Positions 47,572 to 58,905 of a stretch of DNA of 64,000 nucleotides are shown here, piece by piece (position 1 is the first letter of the stretch; every line of letters begins with the position of its first letter). The DNA comes from Linanthus parryae. Its lineage: Eukaryota > Streptophyta > Magnoliopsida > Ericales > Polemoniaceae. The position numbers were made by a program, and so were the translations under genes. The stretch lies in assembly GCA_023055425.1 (NCBI GenBank), contig JALGPY010000001.1, forward strand, positions 138,161,368-138,225,367, read 5' to 3'. Under the pieces are notes generated by a model that worked only from the letters and a program-made list of their open reading frames with translations, was not told the origin of the DNA and searched no databases.

Positions 47572-50545
47572 TTGCCGAACCTTTTCTTCATTCCAATCTC
47601 TACCATTTTCGTCTAAAAGCTCACTGACCTTTGATTCTTCCATTCCCTCCGGACATGTTGTAATATCACTATACGTGTTCGGATGCATCACCCATTTATC
47701 ACCTAAGATTTTCACATCCTTTCCATCCTTAATATTCCACACTAAGCCACTTTTTATAAGATCGCGACCTGCAAGTATGCTTTTAAAAGCGTATGAAACT
47801 TGGGAATTTTTCTTCAGTGTAAAGTTGATAAAGGAAGAGTATCGATAATATTTTGCTTTGAATACTCGACTAACCAACGAATTCGGATTTTGGATGAATC
47901 GTCATGAATGTTTTGCTAGCATCGCTTGGTTGAAATCCTGGAAATCACGAAAGTCGATTCCACCTTCTTCCTTCTGTCTTTTCAATTTGTCCCACGTGAT
48001 CCAGTGAATTTTCCTACTTTGCCTGTCTCCACCCCACCAGAATTGCCGTATAAGCCGCTCAATATCATGACAGGTTTTCACCGGAAGTAAAAAACAACTC
48101 ATAGTGTAAGTTGGAATGGCCTGCACAACTGCTTTAATCAGAACCTCCTTGCCTATCGTAGAGAGAGAAGAACCATTCCATCCTTTGAGCTTGTGAATAA
48201 CCTTCTCTACCACTGGGCTGAAACAACTGTTGCGGCTTCTTCCAACCTGAATAGGGAGACCCAAATAAGATTGTGCTGAGTCTCAATTTGCACACCACAC
48301 AGTGCACTAAGGTCTAGTCGTTGGTCAGCTGGAAAGTTCTCAGAAAACACTACAGACGACTTCTCGAAGTTCAACATTTGCCCCGATGCTGCCTCATAAT
48401 CCGCTAGGATACCTTTAAGAACATTATCTCCTCATTAGTGGCCTTTGAAAACAACATGCTATCATCTGCAAAAAACAAATGGGAGACAACTGGGCCACCT
48501 GGTGAAGCTGCAAGTCCTGATAGTTTACCATCATGCACCGCACGAGTTAAACTACGAGATAAAGTTTCGCATACAAGCAAAAACATATATGGTGAAAGAG
48601 GACAACCCTGTCGAAGACCTCGTTCCGGAATAATATTTCCCTGGACCTCACCATTAAAGATAATACTATAGCTAGCAGTTAAAATACATCTCATCACAAG
48701 ATCAATCCATCGAAAGCCAAAACCCATCCTTTCCATGACTGCACGCAAGAAGTCCCATTCCACCCGATCGTACGCCTTACTCATATCCGCTTTCAGTGAA
48801 AAATAACCCACTTTACCCTTCTTGCGAGTTTTCATAGAATGAAGGAGTTCAAAGGCAGTCAACACATTGTCAGAGATCAATCGACCCGGAACGAAAGCCC
48901 AATTGGTTCTCCGCAATAACTGAATTTTGAATCTTTTTCAGTCGATTAGCCATTGTTTTTGTAACAATTTTATATAAATAGTCGAACAAAGACTAATTGA
49001 GCGGAGCTCCGAAGGCCTTCTTACCTGCTTAACTTTCAGAATGAGAGCAATCAATGTATGATTAGTTTTCGAGACATCTCCATTGCTATTCAAAATCTTC
49101 AAGAACATAACTTCAATTTCAGAACCAACTATACCCCAAAACTTCTGAAAGAAAGCTGTCGGAAAACCGTCGACACCGGGAGCTTTGGACGGCCCAAGCT
49201 GAGATAGGGTTGCCCGAACTTCCGTGACCGAATAGGGATGCTCTAATTCGTCCCTTTGATCCAAAGAAACAATTCCATCAACACCTACAAGCATAGGTTC
49301 CATTTGGATGCGCAGTGGATCTGTAGAAGTAAAAATATCCTTAAAATAAAGTTCAAGGATAGATACAACATGTTGCTTATCAATTATCCAATTCCCACTA
49401 TTGTCTTCCAATCCTTCGATACGATTCCTGTTCCTCCGGATAGAATCCTTTCAGTGAAAATATCTAGAATTTTGATCTCCTTTCTTAAGCTAAACTTCTC
49501 TAGACCGCTGTCTCCACATTTCTTCTTCTTTCAACAGTAACTGCAGAATATTCTGGCGGATTACCTTAGACTCAGCCACGGCAGCTGCTGTCTGAACACC
49601 CTCAGCGAGGGTTTCCAACCTTTTCCAAAATTGACGCAATTGGAATTTAACGTTACCAAAGACCTCCTTATTCCACACGGTCATAGCCGAAGACAGCTGT
49701 CCAATCTTACGGTCGACTGGACCTACGGTCGTCCTCCATTCACTCTCCACTAATTTTGTACATCTCTGATCGTGCAACCACATAGTTTCGAACTGAAAAC
49801 GTCTATTAAGTTTAACATTACGAATAATACCTGAGGGCCGGATTACTTGGACTGGAACGCGATCTGAAACCTCAGCAATCAGATGGTCCACCTTTCCTCT
49901 ACCAAAAACATTCGTCCAACTGTCAGTTACTAGACATCTGTCAAGCCGCTCTCTGATAGAGCCGTCATCTGCCTGGTTGTTATTCCAGGTAAAGCGGATT
50001 CTAGAGAAGCCAAGATTCTGAAGCTGAAGTCGATTTATAACACCACTGAAATCCTCAATCCGACTGAAAGAGACTGATCTACCTCCTTCCTTATCACAAA
50101 CTGACGAAAAGGCGTTAAAATCACCAATCACACACCAGGGCTGTCCCGAAGGACAGAGACGCTCCAGCAAAGTCCAAGAGTTGTGCCGCTAATTTCTGTC
50201 AGGATCCCCATAAAAACCTGTTAGATATCCATGCTTAGCTCCACTAATTATGGTGAACAAGCCATGAATATAGTACTTTGACACCTTCGCAAGTGCAAAG
50301 CTAACATCATCATCCCACATTAACGCTAGGCCCCCTCTACGATCTTCGCAGTCATGGAAAATCCCATTATGAAATCTCAATCTATCACGAATCCGTACCA
50401 TTTCAGTTGCATACTATTTCGTCTCCATTAAGAAGACTATGTTGGGCTTCTATCTACTCACTAAATCGCAAAGAGAGATAACGCTACAGGGGTTCCCAAG
50501 CCCCCGCACGTTCCAGCTGAGGAGACTTATTGTGACTGGTTGGGC
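47572..50545 (-). pseudogene. LINE-1 ORF2 N-terminal part: endonuclease and reverse transcriptase
   Basis: It starts near 50545 with LLSWNVRGLGNP, the opening of an exonuclease-endonuclease-phosphatase domain, followed by two in-frame stops, then RRGGLALMWDDDV, WCVIGDFNAF and RFTWNNNQADD. The usual SDHxP is SDRVP here, so the catalytic His is lost. RT follows with PSKAPGVDGFPTAFFQKFW (49411-48938), LKADMSKAYDRVEWDFL, RGLRQGCPLSPY and FFADDSMLFSK (48916-48404), then the thumb and connection (48264-47902, 47877-47577). At least five frame changes separate these blocks. The protein continues at 8430-7240 after 39 kb of inserted DNA. Confidence 0.9.
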
Positions 50546-50802
50546 TGTTTAACAGCCTCAGCCAATGATAAGGTTGGGTTCTTTAATGCACCCCCGTCCT
50601 GTGTTGGAATCCGTGCTGCAGAAACCTGAGTATTACTCTTATTGCTTATCTAGACTTCCTCCAATTCACGATCACTACGATTACGATGAGCTGAGTGAGA
50701 GGCCTGAATAGGTTTTTGAGCACCCTGATTACTTCCACGTCCCCCTTCGAAGCTAGAGTTCAACCTATCACTTCTACCTCCGCGCCTTCCTCCACCTCGA
50801 CC
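47572..50802 (-). mobile_element. LINE-1, middle segment (ORF1 end, endonuclease, RT)
   Basis: Read right to left. 50802 to about 50560 is the Gly/Arg-rich C-terminus of ORF1 (GRGGGRRGGRSDR). ORF2 follows from about 50545. It meets the tandem element at TTGCC (47572-47576) on the left and the truncated copia on the right. Confidence 0.9.
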
Positions 50803-52224
50803 TGTTGGAATTGTGCCCTAGAGGCAATCAATTTATTGTGACAAATATATGGATTTACGATTCATTGTGTTATCGATATGGAGATATGTTAACATGAATG
50901 AAGTCCTTAGAGTATAAGTGTTATATTCTTAAATATCCCTAGTCAAGTATAATGATTATTGGGACAATCATCTATAGACTAGTATGGGGTTGGATTGATA
51001 TGGAGATATCATGGTCCAACACATGGGTATGCATTAGGATTAATGGCATACTGGATAAACCACAACGAGAAGGATACATTAGATTATGTTGAAGTCACAA
51101 TCGCTTCTCGTAGTGGTAATAATATTGCAATCCTTAGACTTGAAGTCACTAGATACTCTAGTTGTGAAATATTGTGCTTTGATGTTATCAAACGTTACAC
51201 CGTAACAGGGTAATTATAAAGATAGCTATCGGGCATGATAGGAAGCAAGCTTAGAGATCTTAGTGATGTAGAGAGGATTTGTCCCTCCCACATAATGGGA
51301 GCAAATATCCACGGCCACTCGAGGGATGAGGCTTATTGAATGTCTGGCCAGACTCAAATAAATCAATATGGAGATATTGATATTATCTACTTGCATAAGC
51401 CTATTCCCAGGATCGAGGAACTATGGATTGGATATACGAGTGTGACTATTTATGTCTCGTGTCCAATCCGGATATGGAGACAAAGGGAAAGTGCAATATA
51501 AGATATTGGGCACAAGAGGTTTGTCGGGATCACAGACTATTTCTATTGGTTGGGTAGCATGGATGTGTTGCTAGACACCGCTCCGTGTTAGTAAGAGTTA
51601 CTACCAACTATATAGAAACCTATGGGTCACACGTCAAATAGAGTAGAGCTAGATTTGGGATTAACTAATATTGATTAATTAATGGAAGGATCATTGTGCA
51701 ACACCTTGCAAACTTAGTAGGACTAATTTGCAAGGAAGGGAATAATTCTAGTTCATCTAGAATTAGGAAACACCTTTATGGAAACAACAAGGAGTTGTTG
51801 GAGTATATAAAGGAGGCTCTAGCTTCCTTCCCACTTATTGTTATTAGACATAACAAAGAGAGTGGAAGAGAGAAAAGAGAGAGCAAGACACGCCTAGAGG
51901 CCGACCGCCCCTAGGATGTCCGCCCTTCCCGTCGGCGCCAAAGAGGAGGCCAAACTCCTCTTTTGTCCCTCATTGTGTGATTCCTTCTTCCCTCTTCCTC
52001 CGGTTCAAGCTAGCACTTGTTGAAGGAAGAATCTAGATCTCACCTCTAGACGTGGATCAACCGTAGAGACGAGGACACTATTCTTCGTGTGATCTCCCAA
52101 TTCACAAGGTACACAATACTATGTCCTTTATCATGTTATGATGTCTCCTCCTGACGATCCGTAGTGGGCTTTGAGTAGGATTACTTTTGTTATTCCGCTA
52201 CATTACCTACGTCAAAACCCAACA
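50803..52224 (+). repeat. LTR of the truncated copia
   Basis: 1422 bp ending AAAACCCAACA. It carries the same TATATAAA (51804-51811). It is clearly diverged from the young copia LTR, with many substitutions and small indels. The following primer site reads TGGTATCAAAGC, with A where the Met site has G. Confidence 0.85.
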
Positions 52225-53764
52225 GTGGTATCAAAGCAACATGTCGTAGAGCATAACATGATTTTATGTGTTACGATTTCAGTTTATACACCATATTATT
52301 GTTATTACGCGAAAACTGAAAATCAATTGTCATAGTAGATGCAATAAACAAGATCTAATTTTACATAGGATGTAGGAATTAGTGAGTTTTGTCATATATG
52401 ATGTGAATAAATTTGGATCAAGAACTAGGGTTTGGGCACATGCTTGGAAAAAGGATTTTCCAAGTATGGAAATAACTAAACTTGAGAAACAAGGAAGAAG
52501 TTGTTTTGGAAACAACTAAACTTGGGCAACAAGTAAGAAGTTTTTTTATGGAAACAACTAAACTTGGGAACCAATGAAGGAATTGTTTTGGAAACAATAT
52601 CTTAAGGGTGTTTTGGAAACAACCCAACAATGAAGGAATTGTTTATGGAAACAATTCCATATATTATTTATGGAAACAATTCCATGAAACGTTTATGGAA
52701 ACAATTCCATGAGGAGGTGTGGCCCATGAAGGGACCGCCCCTCTCTCTCCTTGCCGCCCAAGTAACACACGGCCCGAAAGGGGCCGGCGCACCCTAGCAC
52801 ACGACCTAGCCTTGTGGGCTAGGGGCCGGCCGGCCCGGGCCTAGTGTGGCGGTTCCTTGGTTGATTTTGGCCATTCTCTTGGTAAATCTCTTGGACCGTT
52901 TTAACCCTAGTATGTCCAAAAACAACTAAAATTGAACAAGCGCGTTAAAAATTGGTTTTAACTGTATTATGTGCTTTGTTGCATGGTGGATGGATATGGC
53001 CTAGGTTGTGGATGTTTTATGTTTTTGTGGTTTGATTTACGGCCTGCGAGCTGATCAAATAATGTAATAATTAATTAGGTTTTACGGCCTGCGAGTCATC
53101 TTTTCTCCTCGACATGTGAGGCTTTATTTATTTATTTGTTCTAGATGTTAGGCTAGAATTAGAAATATTTAGATGTTAGCCAAGAGCATGGAGAAGAAGA
53201 CCGGAGAACCAAAGAAGACAAGACGACGAGGACTCCCTACCCTAGGCGCGCAGCTATCGTGGAGCACATGGAGATGAGCTTGTCACTTTAGGGCATATAG
53301 ATATTATCATTGGCTTGGTAATATCTTAGTCTATGGGCCATATCCATGCCACATTAATTTTTCTTTTGTGGATGTTTATTATTTATGTCTTGTTATTTAT
53401 TTTGTGTGTATGACGATACTAACAAAACGTTAACAAGATAATAATAAACAAACATGGTCTTTTATTGTGGATAGCCCAATCTAAATAAGTAGATCATGTT
53501 GATGTGATCAACCAAACGAATAATAATTATTAAATCCCTCAAAAAGAATATTGTGTTTTGCCTTCTCTTGCCAAAACACCCTTCATGATCCGGGTTCATT
53601 AAAATTCGGGCTTGCCAAAGCAAAGCGATTTTAATTTACCATGGCGTGTTGCGGACGACACAAGAAATTAATGTGTGTATGTTGAAGCAAGAGGTTGGAC
53701 GCAACTGGGTAAGACTCAATTGGATTGATGAACCTAGAGGCATGACAATTAGGTGTTATCCGCA
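50803..53764 (+). mobile_element. Truncated copia: 5' LTR and leader only
   Basis: Related to the 14928-23357 copia, starting TGTTGGAATTGTGCCCTAGAGG. The LTR is 50803-52224 (1422 bp), with a primer-site region at 52225-52240 and leader to about 53764, where similarity ends at ggtgttatcc, just short of the gag start in the intact relative. No gag or pol remains and no 3' LTR follows. LINE ORF1 resumes at once on the far side. No clear target duplication is seen, so a deletion removed the rest of the copia. Confidence 0.85.
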
Positions 53765-54585
53765 ACTGATGTGGGTTTCGGGCTAGTTACTTCATCTGCT
53801 CCTGCTGGTGGGAGCTGCTCATCATTAAAGGCATCAAAGAGCCGCTTCTTAGGTGGAGGACGGTACAACAGCCAATCACCAAAACCCGGCTGATTCTATT
53901 GCTTCTCAATGTCTCCACGCATAAGACATACATCACCATAGTGAGATATCATAAAGCACCATTGACATAGACATGGGATACGCTCATACTTGTAATCAAG
54001 CCAGATCTTCTTCTCCAAAACTTCAATATAACGCCCCCTACGCAAGGGTTTGTTAAGATCAAGTTGAACCCTAGCTCTCATATAATCACCGCCCGGACCT
54101 GAGGAGATCTTCTCATCGACCATCACAATGGTACCCATGTTTATGATAATTCTACGGAGGTCAGCATCCGTTTGAGGATATAACGGTATATTCTTTACCT
54201 GCACCCATACATCAATCGTTTCGAAAATTAACTCTGCCAAATCTTTCATCAAATCCCACTGCTTCAGTATGAGCATATTCTCGTCAAAAATCAACGGTCC
54301 TCCCGCGTACGCAAAATCAAGAGCCTCCCTGTTAGGGAATTGGAACACAAAGACGTTCGATCCAAGATCGTGTATACTAGTTTCATCCCCACCCACCCAA
54401 ATCTTCTTGAATAGCAACTTCATGGCCCATATATTGAATCGGATGGGGAGTAGGAACTTACCAATCAAGCACGGGCCACGACCTTTGATGGCAGCCAAAC
54501 TATACTCCGTATCAAAGACTTCGACCTCTTCTTCTTCGATGGAGAGTTTGCCAAAGTTGAGAGAGGACCCTATGGATGTTGCCAT
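53765..54585 (-). pseudogene. LINE-1 ORF1 (DUF4283 and zinc knuckle), nonsense codon
   Basis: The ATG at 54585 opens 229 codons to TAG at 53898-53896. Residues about 30-170 are the DUF4283 RNA-binding-like region (CLIGKFLLPIRFN, FVFQFPNREALDFAYAGG, VWVQVKNIPLYP). Near the end is the knuckle CQWCFMISHYGDVC (CX2CX4HX4C). After the TAG the same frame reads NQPGFGDWLLYRPPPKKR to about 53765, matching the sister LINE at 58189-58587, so the stop is premature. The remaining C-terminus lies across the copia fragment at 50802-50560. ORF1 proteins bind the LINE RNA. Confidence 0.88.
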
Positions 54586-55832
54586 TGTACTGTTAGCTTA
54601 AGCTAAAAGGGCACAGTCCCTTGCAATAGCTGCACGAAGGCTGTCACGATCACTTCAACTCCGGCCAAGCCTTGAAACCCTAATTCGCCTCACAGTCGCC
54701 CGCTCGTCTCTCCAAACTTTTCGGAGTAAAAAACCTTGCGCAACTTGCGACGGGGTCTTTACTAGTTCTATAAAATAAAGAGATAATGGTGTTGTTTTAG
54801 AAATTAGGCGGCACACTCTAAATCCGCCCTTCTCCCACTTATTCGGACCAACCATTTTATCCTCCCCAAACTACTCGTCATCTACAACACGTCCCCTCAA
54901 TCTATTCAGTAAAATTTATTTTCAAAACATGTTTAATAATTTAAAACAAAATATTAATATTAATACAAACTAATACTAAAATATGTTACAATAATATTTT
55001 ATATTGTATTTAATTATGTCATATATTATTCGTCTTTGTCTTGTGATTCAATAAATTTAAAGTTTTTTATCGTCAACAAAATGTGTTTTTAAATTATTTA
55101 ATAATTTTCATAAAAATACGATGTATTAAACTTGTAATAAAATAATGATATTTTTTTGTATATATATTATTTCTGGGTAAAAGACATCTTCCACCCTCAA
55201 TTTATCGATAAAAAACATTTTCTTCTGATTTATCGATATATACATTTTGCACCCCTGTCAGTGGATGGAGAGTGGATGAAGGTAACAGAATGGGCTAAAT
55301 GACATATTTACCCTCACTCTGAAGAAATATTACGCTACTATATAAAAGTTTTCTTATCCTCATCCTCTCATTTGTAACCTTAGCATCTCCATCTCTTATC
55401 TCTCTCTCTCTCTCTCTTTCTTATCTCTCACAGTAAATATTTCCCACATCCATCCTTGTTTATCTCCTTCACGGACCCACACATGCTTCTCCCCAATCCC
55501 CCTCTTCTTCGTCTCCCTCCTCTTTCTCTGTCCCTCTCCCTACCCTCCGGTGAGAGCAACATGAAGGTGATGTGCGTCAAGGGAAGGGTGCATCCACTTC
55601 TCGGGTCTGACTAATTCAAAGGGGCTCGAGGTTCCAGAGGTTGAGATCCATCCGGACGATGTGGTGGCGCTGCTTATTCCTCCGGGACGACCAGACGGCG
55701 ACTAGAAAAGACCGACAGTGGTGAGGCGATGGCCGGTGAGATCTTTTTAGGTCGCTTCTTCCTCTTCTTCGCCTTCATCTCTGTCTCCCACTTGTAGATC
55801 CGTTTGTTCTTCTTCAAATCTTGGGGTATGGC
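54586..55832. other. LINE-1 5' end and intergenic sequence, no gene called
   Basis: The LINE 5'UTR should end within the first few hundred bases, but I could not place the boundary: no copy of the sequence beside the 7209 poly-A end was found. 54880-55150 is very AT-rich. A CT tract lies at about 55397-55420. Around 55630-55700 one frame reads [22 protein letters not shown], which may be a gene fragment but is too short to name. Confidence 0.4.
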
Positions 55833-56043
55833 CAAGGGCGGATCCACCCTATGGATGAGGGGGCTATAGCCCCCACTCATTTTTTAAAATTCCTGTTTTA
55901 CACTTGTTTTGGGTAGTTTTTTCAGTTTAGTCCTAGAAAATTTGCACTATAGCCCCCAATAAATTCTCAAAATTAAAAAATTTCACGTGGTTGAATTTTT
56001 CTAGTTTAGCCCCCACTGTATCAAATTCCTAGCTCCGCCCCTG
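55833..56043. mobile_element. hAT-type MITE, 211 bp, intact target duplication
   Basis: Ends CAAGGGCGGATC and GCTCCGCCCCTG form imperfect 12-bp inverted repeats, flanked by the perfect 8-bp duplication GGTATGGC (55825-55832, 56044-56051), which is diagnostic of hAT. Internally there is a 16-bp palindrome (GGGGGCTATAGCCCCC). No coding sequence is present. Confidence 0.88.
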
Positions 56044-56786
56044 GGTATGGCAGCGCCGATGACGATGGTGAGATATGTGGCTTCAGATCTTGGCGGTGGT
56101 GGTGGCGGTGCTGTTGCTGCTGCTAGTTCTTCTTCTTCTACTACTACTTCTTCTTTTTCTTCTTTCTTAAACTGTAATTGGCAGTTGTGTTATGAAGTTA
56201 ATTGTTGTATTCTTCTTTAGGGAAATTATGATCCAGAAAAATGTGTTCTTGATGTTGTTCCTGAAAAATGTAATCTTTATTTTAGTCCAGAAACTTTGAT
56301 GTTCTTGATATTGTTCTTGAATTGACAAATTTTGGGCGGTGTCGTGGTGTTATGGACTGGCAAATTTTCTTATCATTATTGTTTGGTGGGTTATACAATT
56401 TTGATATTGGTAATGTGGATGGTGGATTTTTTTTATACTCTATAACTGAAAGTTAATATTCATGTTTTTCTTGTTTTTATCTGCATCCTCAATCTCGTGA
56501 TTTGGTTGTGGTAGAGGGTTGAAATGTTAGGTTGTGGTATAGGGTTGAAGGTCAAGTTGTGGTGCTGGTGGGGGTGGTGGTGATATTGTTGGTGGGGAAT
56601 TGGTGGTGGTGGTAGATCGTGTTGGTGGTAGAGATTTGGTGGTATTGGAGGTGGTGCCCAAGAACATCAATAATATGATGATTTAATAACAAAAAAATTG
56701 TGTTATTTGTCCACAATTTGTAAGGGTAAAATAGTCACAAAAAGTCAGTTTGCACCCAACGGATTGTAAAAGAAGGGTGGTATTTA
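56044..56786. other. Intergenic low-complexity sequence
   Basis: GGT/GTGGTG-rich blocks (56090-56150, 56555-56660) and a CTTCTTCTA tract. No gene is recognised. Confidence 0.4.
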
Positions 56787-56948
56787 GGGATGCAAACGGT
56801 TCGGTTCGGTCCGGTATGAAGTTAAAAAAATCGAAACCTCGAAAGTTCGCTTTAGTCTCTGTTCGATTTTGCCTCGGTCTCGGTTTAGGCGGTTCAATTT
56901 GGTTAAAACCGGTGGTTTATATATTATTAAACATTGTAACTTAAAGTT
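56787..56948. mobile_element. Half of a possible hAT-like MITE cut by LINE-2
   Basis: It begins tagggatgcaaacggttcgg, a start common in hAT-like MITEs with cggttcggt subterminal repeats, and runs to the LINE-2 poly-A end at 56949. The matching inverted end would lie beyond LINE-2, outside the window. Based on resemblance only. Confidence 0.35.
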
Positions 56949-56978
56949 AGATTTTTTTTTGAGAATCATCTGGTTGCA

Positions 56979-57850
56979 TTAAGACGAACTAGGGTCAGTT
57001 ACATCATTATCAAGCACAGACTTAACCCATTCGGGTTCTACTAGAAGCCAAACATGCATGTTCGGCAGAGAGAGACCATGCTTCGCCATTTCATTTGCGA
57101 CCTTGTTGTTGGAGCGCCCCGCATGTTGGAAAACGACATTTGTAAGACCGTCTGCAAGTTCCAAGCAATCATGAATAATCTGGTCGAGGTCCGAGTTCAC
57201 GTATCGCATCGCCCCCTTCCTGAGTTGAACTTGCGAATAATAGTGAGAGCACCGGACTCGATAATAAGCTTCCTGAATTCGTGTCTCTTCGCTAGTTTCA
57301 GTGCCTCTTGGATCCCCATAGCTTCAGCTTCGCTTGCTGAAGACGCCGAAGGCAGTGGAGAAGAAAAACCAGCGAGAAATTCCCCTGTATCACTTCTAAA
57401 CACTGCCCCGACTGCTGCCATTCTTGAGTAGGCAGACCAAGCTCCGTCCGTGTTTCCTTTCACCCAGTTGGGTGTTGATGGAATCCACTTAGCTGTGTTC
57501 AGTTCTGACGGGGGAAGATTTGACGTATGAACGCCTTGAGCCTTTTGTAGTACTTCGAGCTCAGCGATATAATTCAACACTTGCTTTGCCAAATCCTCTG
57601 GTGACTTTTGTTCCCATTTGAAAACAGAGTTGTTGCGGTTATACCAAATCAACCAAATAGTAACACAAAAGGTCCTTCGTTCTTCCGGCGAGAGGTCTGA
57701 GATGATAAGTGGAAGCCACGAGTGGAATTCTCCACTTCTCTTTGCAAGAAAACCTTCTGAAAACAAAATCTTCCAGGTTCGATAAGAAGAAGGGCAACCC
57801 ATAAACAGTTGAGTTACTGACTCCGGCGAAAATTTGCAGAGTGGGAAAGC
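56979..57850 (-). pseudogene. LINE-2 ORF2 remnant: zf-RVT and RNase H
   Basis: Read right to left: FPLCKFSPESVTQLFMGCPSS is the zinc-binding motif; VKGNTDGAWS and ASEAEAMGIQEAL carry RNase H acidic residues; IIESGALTI has Gly where the family has Asp (ESD), so a catalytic residue is lost. A frame change near 57200 leads to VVFQHAGRSNNKVANEMAKHGL and a stop at 56979. Confidence 0.85.
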
Positions 57851-57866
57851 ACTGCTAATGTCCTTC

Positions 57867-58905
57867 TTAAACTTGCAGATTTTGTACCTTATTCGCAGCC
57901 GCCGCCATTAATGTTCTTGGGTTCTTTTGGGATCCCCCGTCCTCAATGTTTTTGTTACCAGTTCCACTTCCAATACCATGCTGTTTTGCAGGTCCTCTGG
58001 TAGTACAGAGTCTACGGTCTTGTTGCTTGTCTTTCGGGTTAGGGCTGCTGTTGAGGTCTTGATTCTTTCGTTTAGCTAAAGCTTCATTTTGTTTTTCGGA
58101 TAACACCGTCGACCCTTTGTTATGTGAATCTTCCCCAAAAACTTGCGACCATTTGTTATTTCCATGTGCAGGTTTCCCCGTTGTGTTATCAGGGGCTGGT
58201 CGCTGGAGGTTCCAAATCTTCGGCCAGGGGATTGTTATACACTGTTGGGGCAACGACCGTGGGTTGTGAGCTATCGACTTCCATACTGCTGGTCTGATCA
58301 GTGTTCCTCGTTGGCGAATGAGCTTTAGGGCTTGTCGGGTTGAGTGGTGGAACCTTTTGATTCTTCTTCGGCCTTGGTGGCGGACGGTAAAGTAGCCAAC
58401 TACCAAATCTCGGGTCTGTATTCATCATTGTCTCCTCCGAAACACAATTACATTGTTGACTGAAGTGATCCAACGTGCCACACCATTGACAAACATGAGC
58501 AATCCTCTCATATTTGTAATCTACCCATACTCTCTCATTCAAGACACTGAAATAAGCTCTCCTTTTCAGTGGACTAGTAGCATTCAATCTTATTCGGGCT
58601 CACATGTAGTCTCCACTTTCGCCGGAGAGAATGTGTGGGTCTTCCTCAAGAAATTCTCCCAACTTTGCCACTGTTCTCTGTGCACCAGTAGGTTTCAAGA
58701 GAAACGATGGCATATGATGTACTTGAACCCAAACGTCAATATCAGGGAAAACTTCTTCCAAGGCATTGGCCTTGACTATCCATGGCTTGAGACGGAGGAG
58801 ATACCCATCAAAAATCCAAGTGCCTCCGGAAAGGACCCTCGTTAGGGATTCGTTTTATGGAAACTTGAAAACGAAACGATTAGGGTTTGTTTCATAGATA
58901 CCTAT
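57867..58905 (-). pseudogene. LINE-2 ORF1 (DUF4283, zinc knuckle), N-terminus displaced
   Basis: From the cut end: RFVFKFP, then a stop, LTRVLSGGTWIFDGYLL, IDVWVQVHHMPSFLLKP, and after another stop ARIRLNATSPLKRRAYF with the knuckle CQWCGTLDHFSQQC. A WLLYRPPPRPKKN segment and a Ser/Pro-rich tail follow, with a frame change near 58200. The blocks align one to one with LINE-1 ORF1. The first about 85 residues are missing and should lie right of the inserted LTR element. Confidence 0.85.

Larger units (their letters stand above)
56949..58905 (-). mobile_element. LINE-2, internally deleted and interrupted
   Basis: An L1-like element with its poly-A tail as a T-run at about 56950-56960, preceded on the element strand by GATTCTC as in LINE-1. 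ORF1 (58905-57867) runs directly into the zinc-binding/RNase H end of ORF2 (from about 57850), so the endonuclease and reverse transcriptase are gone. The right end is not a natural 5' end: ORF1 is cut mid-domain at 58905 by an LTR element. It is also separate from LINE-1 in sequence. Confidence 0.88.
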
